Shown here: piece after piece, positions 10,399 through 19,577 of the stretch
How positions within the stretch are numbered: the stretch's first letter is position 1
Layout of the letters: the number at the start of each line of letters is the position of its first letter
Assembly (NCBI GenBank): GCA_003963365.1
Contig: RXJG01000002.1
Coordinates: forward strand, 451,722 to 515,721
From: Sphingobacteriales bacterium
GTDB taxonomy: Bacteria > Bacteroidota > Bacteroidia > Chitinophagales > Chitinophagaceae
Direction: 5' to 3'
DNA: 64,000 nucleotides
Program-made: the position numbers and the translations under genes
The notes under the pieces: generated by a model
Databases searched by the model: none
Told to the model about the DNA's origin: nothing
What the model saw: only the letters and a program-made list of their open reading frames with translations

Positions 10399-10451
10399 AA
10401 CTGCAGAGTACAGTAAACGTTTAATTTTTTAATTTGATTTGAAACAGAAAC

Positions 10452-11552
10452 TTAGCTTATAGTTTTTAACACGGTACAAAACTGCCGCATCTCTTCCACC
10501 GTACCCATACTAACCCGGCACCATTTGCCGCCAAAATGAGGACGGAACTGTACATAGATATTTTGGGCCTGCATTTCTTTAATAAAGTCTTTTTGAATAG
10601 CATCAATATGGAATAAAATAAAATTAGTTTGCGAAGAGATATATTCCAGTTTTAGCTGATTGAAAAAGGCATAACAAAGTTCTCTTGCTTTAGCAGCATT
10701 TATACGGCATTGCTCCACAAAATTTTTATCTTCCAAAGAGGCCGTTGCTGCGGCAATGGAAACCACACTCGCCGCTGAATCCGGCCATGGCTGGTAACTG
10801 CTAAGTTTGTTAATAGTATCAGGATGTGCAATAGCATAACCTAATCTGGCGCCAGCCAAACCATAGATTTTAGAAAAAGTTTTGGCTACAATAATGTTTT
10901 TGTTTTTTGTAGCAAGATCAGCCAGGGAAGGGAGCTGTGCATATTCTGTATAAGCCTCGTCAATAAAAACCATCGTTTTTTTAGATGCTTCCGCTGCAAA
11001 AGCGCTTAATTCATTTACATCATTCACAGTACCGGTAGGGTTGTTGGGATTACAGATGTACACCATACTGGTTTCGCTGGAAATAGCACTAAGCATTTTG
11101 CCCAGGTCATGCACTCTCTTTTCATTCAGTGGAATGCGGTTAAATGATAAACCAAATGCTTCTGCCTGTCCATTCCACACTTTGTATGCTGGTTCTCCCA
11201 CTAATACATGACCTTTATTGGCAGATGCATGATGTGTTGCCAGCCCGATTATCTCTGACGAACCTGCCCCCAGCAAAATATTTTCTGTTCCCACATTCCA
11301 GTGTTCGGCAATTTTTTTCTTGAAGCCCGGTACCAGATCATCCGGGTAACGGTTGGAATCTACGTAAGCATCCAGCATCGCTTTTCTTGCCATAGGCGAG
11401 GGGCCATATGCATTCTCATTGCTGTTGAGTAATATCTGTTTGGTTACGGGAGAAAACGGTTTTATTTCCTTTGCTAAAAGCTCGGAAGCAAAACCTAAAC
11501 CTGCTAATGCCAAACTGCTCTGGCGTATCCATTGACGGCGGGATGATGACAT
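10452..11552 (-). CDS. PLP-dependent aminotransferase, HisC-like, with twin-arginine/secretion-like leader
   Basis: MSSSRRQWIRQSSLALAGLGFASELLAKE leader; PNNPTGTV, FIDEAYTEY, AKTFSKIYGLAGARLGYAIA motifs. Confidence 0.88.
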   Translation of the reverse strand: MSSSRRQWIRQSSLALAGLGFASELLAKEIKPFSPVTKQILLNSNENAYGPSPMARKAMLDAYVDSNRYPDDLVPGFKKKIAEHWNVGTENILLGAGSSEIIGLATHHASANKGHVLVGEPAYKVWNGQAEAFGLSFNRIPLNEKRVHDLGKMLSAISSETSMVYICNPNNPTGTVNDVNELSAFAAEASKKTMVFIDEAYTEYAQLPSLADLATKNKNIIVAKTFSKIYGLAGARLGYAIAHPDTINKLSSYQPWPDSAASVVSIAAATASLEDKNFVEQCRINAAKARELCYAFFNQLKLEYISSQTNFILFHIDAIQKDFIKEMQAQNIYVQFRPHFGGKWCRVSMGTVEEMRQFCTVLKTIS

Positions 11553-11636
11553 AACTTAAAATTTCCATTAAGTTACGGGATTTTCAAAACATGGTGTGAC
11601 GTTCCCATCTGATCATGTTTTGAATTGTTTTGAAAT

Positions 11637-11942
11637 TTATCTGAAATCCCAGCATTCATAATGCTGCACAGCCGGCTCAAATTCCAATAAATATTTCTCA
11701 TCCTCTTCATAATACTTAGCTTTTTCATAAGCTTCACCCGCAAAAGCTTTAATGCTATCATAACCATCCCACCAGGAAACTGTATAAATATGTGTAATAG
11801 CTCCTTCCTGTTGTTGCCATATCTGTGCAGCAATATTTCCTTTGGTGGCACGGTAACCCGCCATACCTGTTTTAATTACATAATCCCTGTATTTATCAGC
11901 ATCACTTGTTTTGGTTCTTCCATGCCATATTCTTACGATCAT
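11637..11942 (-). CDS. ABM-like small alpha/beta barrel protein
   Basis: MIVRIWHGRTKTSDADKYRDYVIKTGMAGYRATKGNIAA...HIYTVSWWDGYDSIKAFAG, typical of the antibiotic biosynthesis monooxygenase-like fold. Confidence 0.6.
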   Translation of the reverse strand: MIVRIWHGRTKTSDADKYRDYVIKTGMAGYRATKGNIAAQIWQQQEGAITHIYTVSWWDGYDSIKAFAGEAYEKAKYYEEDEKYLLEFEPAVQHYECWDFR

Positions 11943-11952
11943 ACTATTTTGT

Positions 11953-12426
11953 TTATGCGTTCTTTAAAGCTAAGGCTATTTGCCCAATATGGTAAATATC
12001 ATGTTGTATCTGTCCATGCAAAAATGTTCTTAATGGATAAGCTGAGCCGGCAAAGTTTTTATCTAATGAGTCATCCTTCCATTTAGAAAGACTTTTGATG
12101 AGCTCTTTTTGATTTTGCTGAATCTTTCTCACCAACGCATTCCATTCATTGGCCGTTTGCTTTTCGGGTAATGATGACCAGTCAGTTTCTGAATCGGTTT
12201 TAATAGTTGATTGTGTATCTCCATTCAATCGCTTCACCAGTAATTCCCGCCAGGCCAATACATGATGCAGCACTTCATACGCAGAGTGTCCATTTTTATG
12301 TTGCTTTTTAAAAACTGCCTTTGCATCTGCCTCTTTTAATACGGCCATTAATGGTTTGCCATACCATGGCTCTCCGTCATAAATCGTTTCAAATTCGGTG
12401 ATGTAGTGGTTGATCTCCTTGTTCAT
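11953..12426 (-). CDS. DinB-family protein
   Basis: 157 aa; HEVLHHVLAWRELLVKRL-type helix, C-terminal FLHGQIQHDIYHIGQIALALK. Confidence 0.8.
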   Translation of the reverse strand: MNKEINHYITEFETIYDGEPWYGKPLMAVLKEADAKAVFKKQHKNGHSAYEVLHHVLAWRELLVKRLNGDTQSTIKTDSETDWSSLPEKQTANEWNALVRKIQQNQKELIKSLSKWKDDSLDKNFAGSAYPLRTFLHGQIQHDIYHIGQIALALKNA

Positions 12427-12558
12427 AATTATAAAATTTGGGTAAGCAAATTGATGATTAATAAAAAAGCCGGGCTTAGGAATCTTGCTCTTTTATGCAA
12501 TGATGATCTTTTATATGAATGGTTGAATTATGTTTACCATAATAAATAACTTTAGAGA

Positions 12559-13416
12559 GTGACACTGGCAGATGTACATACATTACACCAGGGGGATTTT
12601 TACCGCATACTTGATTTTCGCTGTCATTGCGTGGAATGTAATGTGAGCGGAACAGAGTACAACAATTCATTTTGTTTTTCCTTTACCCGTAAAGGGTTTT
12701 TTGAATACAATACATTCCGGAAAAAGGAAGAAATACATGCGGGAAGAATATTGCTCTCCAAACCCGGTTATGAAAGAGTAGTGCGGCATATAGAAAACCA
12801 GCCGGATATTGTTACCATCTTTGAATTTAAATCCTCCTTCTATACGGATTGTTTAGTGGAAGTGTATGGTAAAAAACTTTCCGGTTTTTTGCTGAATAAA
12901 GATATTCATTCGCTGATGCTTACGGCTACTCCTGAACTGGAATATATGCATCACCGCCTGTTTCAAATTCTCCATTCAAAATTTTATAATTCATTGGACG
13001 CAGATGAAATGGTGATTATGCTGCTGGAGAAGATCATGATGGTGCCGGGTAATTATACAAGCCCTGAAGTGGTGGATGATAAACTTAAGCAACATCACCT
13101 GGTTACAATTGAATCGGCAAAGGAATACCTGTTGAAACATTTCAACGAAAATATTTCGCTGGGGCAATTAGCGGCACATTGTTTTGTCAGTCCTTTTCAT
13201 TTCAGCCGCATCTTTAAAACCATTACAGGAGAATCGCCTCATCAATACTTAACCAAAGTAAGATTAACACATGCTAAAATGCGGCTTGTGGAAACCAATC
13301 TGCCGGTGACGGATATTGCATATGAGTGTGGTTTTAACAGTGCAGAACATTTTGTTACCGCTTACAAAAAATATTATAATATCAGTCCTTCCTCCTTCAG
13401 AAATGTGATTGCGTAA
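12559..13416 (+). CDS. AraC-family transcriptional regulator
   Basis: C-terminal double HTH: ISLGQLAAHCFVSPFHFSRIFKTITGESPHQYLTKVRLTHAKMRL...VTDIAYECGFNSAEHFVTAYKKYYNISPSSFR. Confidence 0.93.
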   Translation: MTLADVHTLHQGDFYRILDFRCHCVECNVSGTEYNNSFCFSFTRKGFFEYNTFRKKEEIHAGRILLSKPGYERVVRHIENQPDIVTIFEFKSSFYTDCLVEVYGKKLSGFLLNKDIHSLMLTATPELEYMHHRLFQILHSKFYNSLDADEMVIMLLEKIMMVPGNYTSPEVVDDKLKQHHLVTIESAKEYLLKHFNENISLGQLAAHCFVSPFHFSRIFKTITGESPHQYLTKVRLTHAKMRLVETNLPVTDIAYECGFNSAEHFVTAYKKYYNISPSSFRNVIA

Positions 13417-13438
13417 TTATATTGCTTTAATTTTCTTT

Positions 13439-13933
13439 TTATCGGTTTCCTAACTCTATTACTTCACAGTTCTTCATTTCTTTACCATCAATTACGAGGC
13501 GGATGATGGTTCTTACTTTATGCCAGCCCTGTTTACCTGCTGCACCGGGATTTATGTGCAGGCAATTGAGTTTATCATCATACATCACTTTTAAAATATG
13601 GCTGTGTCCGCTAATGAATAGTTGTGGCTGATGAATCAATAATTCTTTTTTTGTTTCCGGGTTATACTTTGGGGGATAACCACCGATGTGCCGAATCATA
13701 ACCTTTACTTCTTCACACATGAAAACTAATTGCTCCGGGTAAACAGTTCGGATGTCCTGTCCGTCAATATTTCCATAAACACCTTTTAAAGTCTTTTTCT
13801 CTTTTAATCCTGTTGCTACTGCTTCTCCGCCAAAATCACCTGCATGCCATACTTCATCACATTGTTCAAAATGTTTGAACACTGCCTCATCCAGGTAACC
13901 ATGTGTATCAGATATTAATCCAATCCTTGTCAT
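13439..13933 (-). CDS. YfcE/MJ0936-type metallophosphoesterase
   Basis: MTRIGLISDTHGYLDEAV...WHAGDFGG...GNIDG...ISGHSHILKVMYDDKLNCLHINPGAAG. Confidence 0.9.
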   Translation of the reverse strand: MTRIGLISDTHGYLDEAVFKHFEQCDEVWHAGDFGGEAVATGLKEKKTLKGVYGNIDGQDIRTVYPEQLVFMCEEVKVMIRHIGGYPPKYNPETKKELLIHQPQLFISGHSHILKVMYDDKLNCLHINPGAAGKQGWHKVRTIIRLVIDGKEMKNCEVIELGNR

Positions 13934-14254
13934 GCTTAATCTATTAACCCATCTTTTTTAATTGTTCTAATCTTAATACAGCACCGGGTGCAGTTTAAGG
14001 TTGCCGAAAACCAGTAATTGTTTTCTGTGCTTAATAGCCAGTAATCCTGCACAGTGTAATTGCATGCGATAAAATTTCAGGCTGTAAATTAGTATTTCCT
14101 AACTTTACTATAACGAACCAGCTATGCCATTCTTCCGCAACTTTACATATTATATTGATAAACGCCGGTGGAAATATATTTTTCTGCTGGCTATGCTGGA
14201 ATTGTCAAGTATAAAGAATTAACTGTAGACTTTTAGCTGCAAGCTTTTGTATTT

Positions 14255-14286
14255 TCAAATTATCAAATCTTCAAATCATCAAATTA
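14255..14286 (+). repeat. octad array TCAAATNN x4 immediately upstream of hmgA ATG
   Basis: tcaaatta|tcaaatct|tcaaatca|tcaaatta; nearly identical to 26725-26756. Confidence 0.75.
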
Positions 14287-14288
14287 CT

Positions 14289-15446
14289 ATGCCTCATTAT
14301 TACCGATTAGGAAACATCCCTCATAAACGTCACACACAGTTTCGTAAACCTGACGGAAGTTTATACAGCGAACAATTATTTTCTACAGAAGGGTTTAGTG
14401 ATGATTATGCATTGTTATATCATTGTCACCCTCCCACACAAATTATCAAAACAGAGCCACATAAAGATGTGAGTCCGCAAATTGCCGAAGAAAAAATGCT
14501 GCGTCACCGCAGCTTCGAAGGGTTTAATATAAAACCGGCGAAAGATTTTTTGCTGAGCCGTGTCCCTGTGCTGGTAAACAATGACTGCCACATTGTGCTG
14601 GCGGCGCCGCAACAAAGTATGACGGATTATTATTACAAAAATGCCGATGCTGATGAAATGATTTTTGTGCATGAAGGAAGCGGTAAACTAAAAACGCAGT
14701 ATGGTGAACTGCCATTTGGTTATGGAGATTATATTGTATTGCCCAGGGGAACGATTTATCAAATTGAATTCAATGATGATAAAAATCGTTTGTTTATTGT
14801 TGAATCGTTTACGCCTTTACGTTTCCCCAAACGATATATGAGCAGGTTTGGACAACTGATGGAACATTCGCCTTATTGTGAAAGGGATATTCGTCCGCCA
14901 CAGGATTTAAAAACTTACGATACAAAAGGAGATTATTTAATTAAAGCAAAAAAGAAAGGAATGCTGTACGGATTGCATTATGGTACACATCCGTTTGATG
15001 TAATTGGTTGGGATGGTTGCTGCTATCCCTATATATTTTCTATTCACGATTTTGAACCCATCACGGGTCGTGTGCACATGCCACCACCCATTCATCAAAC
15101 TTTTGAAACCAATGCATTTGTAGTTTGCTCATTTGTACCAAGGTTATTTGATTATCATCCGCAGGCCATTCCTGCTCCATACAATCACAGTAATATCGAT
15201 AGCGATGAATTGATTTATTATGTGGATGGAGAGTTTATGAGCCGGAAAAATGTAACCCGGGGTATGATGACGTTACATCCGGCCGGTATCCCGCATGGCC
15301 CGCATCCCGGTGCAGTGGAAAAAAGTATTGGTGCCAGAGAAACAAAAGAGCTGGCGGTGATGGTGGATACTTTTCATCCACTGATGCTGACAAAACAAGC
15401 ATTGGAAATTGAAAATCCAAATTATGTGATGAGTTGGGCTGAGTAG
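14289..15446 (+). CDS. hmgA: homogentisate 1,2-dioxygenase
   Basis: MPHYYRLGNIPHKRHTQFRKPDGSLYSEQLFSTEGFSDDYALLYH...; cupin-like GSGKLKTQYGELPFGYGDYIVLPRGTIY; HPAGIPHGPHPG. ATG at 14289 preferred over the upstream ORF start. Confidence 0.93.
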   Translation: MPHYYRLGNIPHKRHTQFRKPDGSLYSEQLFSTEGFSDDYALLYHCHPPTQIIKTEPHKDVSPQIAEEKMLRHRSFEGFNIKPAKDFLLSRVPVLVNNDCHIVLAAPQQSMTDYYYKNADADEMIFVHEGSGKLKTQYGELPFGYGDYIVLPRGTIYQIEFNDDKNRLFIVESFTPLRFPKRYMSRFGQLMEHSPYCERDIRPPQDLKTYDTKGDYLIKAKKKGMLYGLHYGTHPFDVIGWDGCCYPYIFSIHDFEPITGRVHMPPPIHQTFETNAFVVCSFVPRLFDYHPQAIPAPYNHSNIDSDELIYYVDGEFMSRKNVTRGMMTLHPAGIPHGPHPGAVEKSIGARETKELAVMVDTFHPLMLTKQALEIENPNYVMSWAE

Positions 15447-15593
15447 AAAGGGGAGAATAAAGTGAAGGAGAGAAAAGGGTTATAATACCTTTTCTCTCTT
15501 TTTTTGATTTACCCGCTGTTTATATCATTTTATGTTGCTGCTTAGGCAGTAAGTAAAAAATATTTGGCAGGAAAATAAAAGAGTCTATTTTTG

Positions 15594-15609
15594 TTAACCA
15601 TTTGGTTAA
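15594..15609. promoter_or_regulatory. candidate TetR operator (copy 1)
   Basis: TTAACCA-tt-TGGTTAA dyad just upstream of the tetR ATG at 15615; exact reverse complement of 16247-16262. Confidence 0.8.
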
Positions 15610-15614
15610 ACTAT

Positions 15615-16232
15615 ATGGTTAAGAAAATAAAAGATACCGGTGCAGAAGAAAAGATATTGGCCGCAGCCCGTAAAGTTTTTCTTACTCAGGGAATGGCCGG
15701 CGCCAGGATGCAGGATATAGCTGATGAAGCCGGCATCAATAAAGCTTTACTGCATTATTATTTCCGGGATAAGGATAAATTATTTGAAACCATTTTCCTG
15801 GAAGAGGCGCAAAAGTTTTTTCCCAAGATTAATAAGATATTTAATTCAGACGATGCTCTTTTTGAAAAGATAGAAAACTTTGTACATGAGTATATAGATG
15901 AAATGCAGCAAAACCCCTACCTGCCCTGGTTTGTAATGAACGAAATGAACCGTGACCCGCAAAAGTTTTTAGATAAAATATGGGGTAATAGTAACCGGCC
16001 AGACCCGTCAAAGTTTTTATCACAGATTGAAAAGGAAGTAAAAAAGGGGACTATTAAAAGAATCAGTCCGCTTCATCTGTTGTTCAATTTGCTCGGTATG
16101 ACCATTTTCCCTTTTATATCAAAACCTATGATAACCCGTAACCTTGGAATGGATGAATTACAGTTTCGTACCGCTATGGAACAACGCAAAAAAGAGATAC
16201 CCAAATTTATTATGGATTCAATAAGTAAATAA
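15615..16232 (+). CDS. TetR/AcrR-family regulator
   Basis: EKILAAARKVFLTQGMAGARMQDIADEAGINKALLHYYFRDKDKLFETIF HTH domain; ATG at 15615 preferred because the upstream TTG places the operator inside the ORF. Confidence 0.93.
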   Translation: MVKKIKDTGAEEKILAAARKVFLTQGMAGARMQDIADEAGINKALLHYYFRDKDKLFETIFLEEAQKFFPKINKIFNSDDALFEKIENFVHEYIDEMQQNPYLPWFVMNEMNRDPQKFLDKIWGNSNRPDPSKFLSQIEKEVKKGTIKRISPLHLLFNLLGMTIFPFISKPMITRNLGMDELQFRTAMEQRKKEIPKFIMDSISK

Positions 16233-16246
16233 TTTTTACTTATTCA

Positions 16247-16262
16247 TTAACCAAATGGTTAA
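16247..16262. promoter_or_regulatory. candidate TetR operator (copy 2)
   Basis: TTAACCA-aa-TGGTTAA between tetR and the TolC-like gene. Confidence 0.8.
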
Positions 16263-16272
16263 ACATATTTTT

Positions 16273-17529
16273 ATGAAGAAAGGGCTTTTTATTTTATTGC
16301 TGTTGGGCGGAAAATTGTTTGCCCAGCCTTATACGCTGGACAAAGTAAATGAACTGGCCAAACAAAACTACCCGTTAATAAAGCAGCAGGACTTAATAAA
16401 CAGAACAAGAGACATTACCGTAGAGAACCTGCAAAAGAATTTTCTGCCCCAGTTTGCGTTGAGCGGACAGGCAAGCTATCAATCGGAAGTAACGAAAATA
16501 AGTGTACCTGTTCCCGGTATTACTATTCCATCTCCTTCAAAAGATCAGTATAAAATTCTGGCCGATGTAAGTCAGCTGGTTTATGATGGAGGAGCTGTAA
16601 AACAGCAAAAAGAAATTCAGCAACTAAATGCTACAGTTGAGCAGCAAAAGATAGAAGTGGAATTGTATAAGTTACAGGAAAGAATCAATCAACTATATCT
16701 TTCCGTGTTGTATATCGATGAACAAGTAGCACAGGTTGATTTAATTAAAAAAGATTTGGAGAATGGAATGAAGAAAGTAGAGGCGCAGGTGAAGAATGGT
16801 GTTTCTTTTAAATCTAATCTTAATGTATTAAAAGCAGAATGGTTAAAAGCAGATCAGCGAACCATCGAATTAGCAGCAACAAGAAAAGGGCTTTTAGAAA
16901 CAATTGGTTTGTTTATTAATCAGTCAATAGATACTGCTGCTGTTTTTGAAAAACCGGTATTGCCTCTAACGAAAATGGCATTTGATATACGTCGTCCGGA
17001 ATTGCAATTATTCTCTGCACAGCAAAAATTATTTAATGGTCAGAATAAATTAATCGAATCTAAAAATCTTCCCAAAGCCAGTTTGTTTTTCCAGGGAGGA
17101 TATGGAAGACCGGGTTTGAATTTTTTGAAGAACGATTTTGATTTCTTTTATACAACTGGTGTTCGTTTTAACTGGAGTTTTGGCGGATTATATACTTCTA
17201 AAAAAGAAAAAGAATTAGTACGCATCAATAATCAAATAGTAGATGTGCAGAAAGATTTGTTCCTGCTTAATACCAATACACAATTAAGACAACAGCAGGC
17301 AGAGATTGATAAAATTGAACAGCTGATAGCAAGAGATGAAGAAATCATTGAGCTGAGAGTTTCCGTTAAACAGGCAGCTAATGCACAATTAGAAAATGGC
17401 GTAATAACGGCCAACGATTACCTGCGGGAAGTAAATGCGGAAGACCAGGCAAGACAAACCCGTATCACCCATGAATTACAGTTGTTACAGGCAAAAATTA
17501 ATTATCTAACTACATCAGGCAATAAATAA
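16273..17529 (+). CDS. TolC-like outer-membrane efflux protein
   Basis: Signal MKKGLFILLLLGGKLFAQ; long coiled-coil segments; KSKNLPKASLFFQGGYGRPG...TGVRFNWSFGG. Confidence 0.88.
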   Translation: MKKGLFILLLLGGKLFAQPYTLDKVNELAKQNYPLIKQQDLINRTRDITVENLQKNFLPQFALSGQASYQSEVTKISVPVPGITIPSPSKDQYKILADVSQLVYDGGAVKQQKEIQQLNATVEQQKIEVELYKLQERINQLYLSVLYIDEQVAQVDLIKKDLENGMKKVEAQVKNGVSFKSNLNVLKAEWLKADQRTIELAATRKGLLETIGLFINQSIDTAAVFEKPVLPLTKMAFDIRRPELQLFSAQQKLFNGQNKLIESKNLPKASLFFQGGYGRPGLNFLKNDFDFFYTTGVRFNWSFGGLYTSKKEKELVRINNQIVDVQKDLFLLNTNTQLRQQQAEIDKIEQLIARDEEIIELRVSVKQAANAQLENGVITANDYLREVNAEDQARQTRITHELQLLQAKINYLTTSGNK

Positions 17530-17535
17530 ACGATT

Positions 17536-18468
17536 ATGAAGAATTATTTACTTATAGCAACGGCAGTTTTGTTGATGACTGCGTGTAATAAGAATGGCAA
17601 TTCATCCGATGCTTCGGGAACTTTTGAGGCAGAGGAAACAGTAGTATCTTCTATGCAGGCAGGCAAACTACTCTCGTTGAAAGTAGAGGAAGGGATGCAA
17701 TTGGCTAAAGACAGTGTGGTAGGATTGGTTGACCCGCAAAATCTTATTCTGCAGCAGCAACAGGTGGAAGAAAGTATTAAAGCATTGAATGCAAAAACTG
17801 CAGATGTAACACCACAGGTTCAGTTGTTGTATGACCAGTTGAAAGTACAGGAAACACAATTATCCAACCTGAATCACGAAAAGACAAGAATTGAAAACCT
17901 GCTAAAAGCCGATGCCGCTACACAAAAGCAACTGGATGATATTAATTACCAGATTGAATCATTACAGCGGCAAATGATGGTAACCCGTCAGCAGGTAGCT
18001 GTGCAGGTAAATAATGTGAATACGCAAAACAGGAGTGTGCTGAGTGAGTCGGCGCCGCTGGGAAAAAGAGCTGAGCAATTAAAAGATCAGATAAATAAAG
18101 CAGCTGTTGTTAATCCTGTGAGTGGAACTGTGCTCACAAAATATGTGCAGGAAGGAGAGATTGTCAGTTCCGGTAAGGCATTGTATAAAATTGCTGATTT
18201 ATCAACACTGAAACTCCGTGCCTATGTAACAGGTGACCAGTTCTCTAAAATAAAATTAAACCAGCAGGTGAAAGTGCTGATTGATGATGGGAAAGATAAG
18301 TACAAAGAATATCCCGGCACTATTACCTGGATAAGTGATAAAGCGGAGTTTACACCAAAAACAATTCAGACAAAAGATGAGAGGGCTAACCTGGTGTATG
18401 CTATTAAAGTGAATGTGAAGAATGATGGATTGCTGAAAATTGGCATGTTTGGGGAGGTTAAGTTTTAG
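17536..18468 (+). CDS. HlyD-family periplasmic adaptor (lipoprotein)
   Basis: MKNYLLIATAVLLMTACNKN lipobox; VVSSMQAGKLLSLKVEEGMQLAKDSVVGLVDPQ; coiled coil; NPVSGTVLTKYVQEGEIVSSGKALYKIADLSTLKLRAYVTGDQ. Confidence 0.9.
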   Translation: MKNYLLIATAVLLMTACNKNGNSSDASGTFEAEETVVSSMQAGKLLSLKVEEGMQLAKDSVVGLVDPQNLILQQQQVEESIKALNAKTADVTPQVQLLYDQLKVQETQLSNLNHEKTRIENLLKADAATQKQLDDINYQIESLQRQMMVTRQQVAVQVNNVNTQNRSVLSESAPLGKRAEQLKDQINKAAVVNPVSGTVLTKYVQEGEIVSSGKALYKIADLSTLKLRAYVTGDQFSKIKLNQQVKVLIDDGKDKYKEYPGTITWISDKAEFTPKTIQTKDERANLVYAIKVNVKNDGLLKIGMFGEVKF

Positions 18469-18473
18469 TTTGA

Positions 18474-18556
18474 GGTTTGTGGTTTGTGGTTTGTGGTTTG
18501 TGGTTTGTGGTTTGTGGTTTGTGGTTTGTGGTTTGTGGTTTGTGGTTTGTGGTTTG
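18474..18556 (+). repeat. perfect heptanucleotide tandem repeat GGTTTGT x 11.9
   Basis: Eleven uninterrupted ggtttgt units plus ggtttg, starting 5 nt after the hlyD stop. Confidence 0.98.
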
Positions 18557-18581
18557 AAAGTTCAACTGTGTAAGATAAAAA

Positions 18582-18659
18582 ATGTTCCGTAGGAACATCT
18601 CGTGGGTAAAAAATTGAAATGATTCGTTTTGCAGGAACGATTGGTGATAAAAAAATATT
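18582..18659 (+). repeat. REP-like paired hairpin element
   Basis: ATGTTCC-gta-GGAACAT followed by ctcgtgggtaaaaaattgaa, then a second unit attCGTTttgcaggAACGatt followed by ggtgataaaaaaatattgaa. Confidence 0.65.
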
Positions 18660-18661
18660 GA

Positions 18662-19576
18662 ATGAATGCAGTTAGGGTAAATAGCATTATTAAAACATAC
18701 GGTAAGAAAAAAGAAATAACTGCTTTGCAGGATATTTCATTTGAGGTAAAGCCAAGTGAGTTGTATGGGATTATTGGACCGGATGGTGCTGGTAAAACAT
18801 CTTTGTTCCGCATATTAACCACTTTGTTGCTGGCTGATTCCGGTAATGCAACAGTGGATGGATTTGATGTGGTGAAAGATTATAAAGAGATAAGAAAGAG
18901 AGTGGGGTATATGCCGGGTAAATTTTCTTTATACCAGGATTTAAGTGTGGAAGAAAATCTTAACTTCTTTGCTACCATCTTCAATACAACCATCAGGGAG
19001 AATTATGATTTGATAAAAGATATCTATCAACAAATAGAACCTTTTAAAGACCGTAAAGCAGGAAAGCTGTCTGGTGGTATGAAACAGAAGCTGGCATTAA
19101 GCTGTGCATTGATTCATCGCCCCTCTGTATTGTTTTTAGATGAACCTACTACCGGTGTGGATGCTGTTTCAAGAAAAGAGTTTTGGGAAATGCTGAAACG
19201 ATTGAAAGAGCAGGGGATTACTATTCTGGTATCCACTCCTTATATGGATGAAGCTGGTTTGTGTGATAGGGTAGCTTTAATTCAAACCGGTAAAATTCTT
19301 TCTATCAATACCCCGCAGGGAATAGTGGATGATTATAAAAAACCGTTGTGGGCCGTTAAGTCGCCCAACATGCTGCAGCTATTAAATGAGCTGAAAGAAA
19401 GAAATGAAGTGGAAGATATTTATCCATTTGGTGAATACCATCACCTGGTGCTGAAGAATAATATAAAGAGAGAAGAACTGGAACAATGGATAAAACAATC
19501 TACTCCCGAAGCAGTAACTGTGGAGGCTGTGCGACCGGATATTGAAGACTGCTTTATTTCCTTAATGAAGAATTAG
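18662..19576 (+). CDS. ABC transporter ATP-binding protein
   Basis: GIIGPDGAGKTSLFRIL Walker A; LSGGMKQKLALSCALIHRPSVLFLDEPTTGVD. Confidence 0.95.
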   Translation: MNAVRVNSIIKTYGKKKEITALQDISFEVKPSELYGIIGPDGAGKTSLFRILTTLLLADSGNATVDGFDVVKDYKEIRKRVGYMPGKFSLYQDLSVEENLNFFATIFNTTIRENYDLIKDIYQQIEPFKDRKAGKLSGGMKQKLALSCALIHRPSVLFLDEPTTGVDAVSRKEFWEMLKRLKEQGITILVSTPYMDEAGLCDRVALIQTGKILSINTPQGIVDDYKKPLWAVKSPNMLQLLNELKERNEVEDIYPFGEYHHLVLKNNIKREELEQWIKQSTPEAVTVEAVRPDIEDCFISLMKN

Positions 19577-19577
19577 T

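Noticed and set aside
11573-11851. 92-aa minus-strand ORF overlapping the ABM-like gene
   Set aside because: Alternate frame of the same strand over the 11637-11942 coding sequence with no domain signature.
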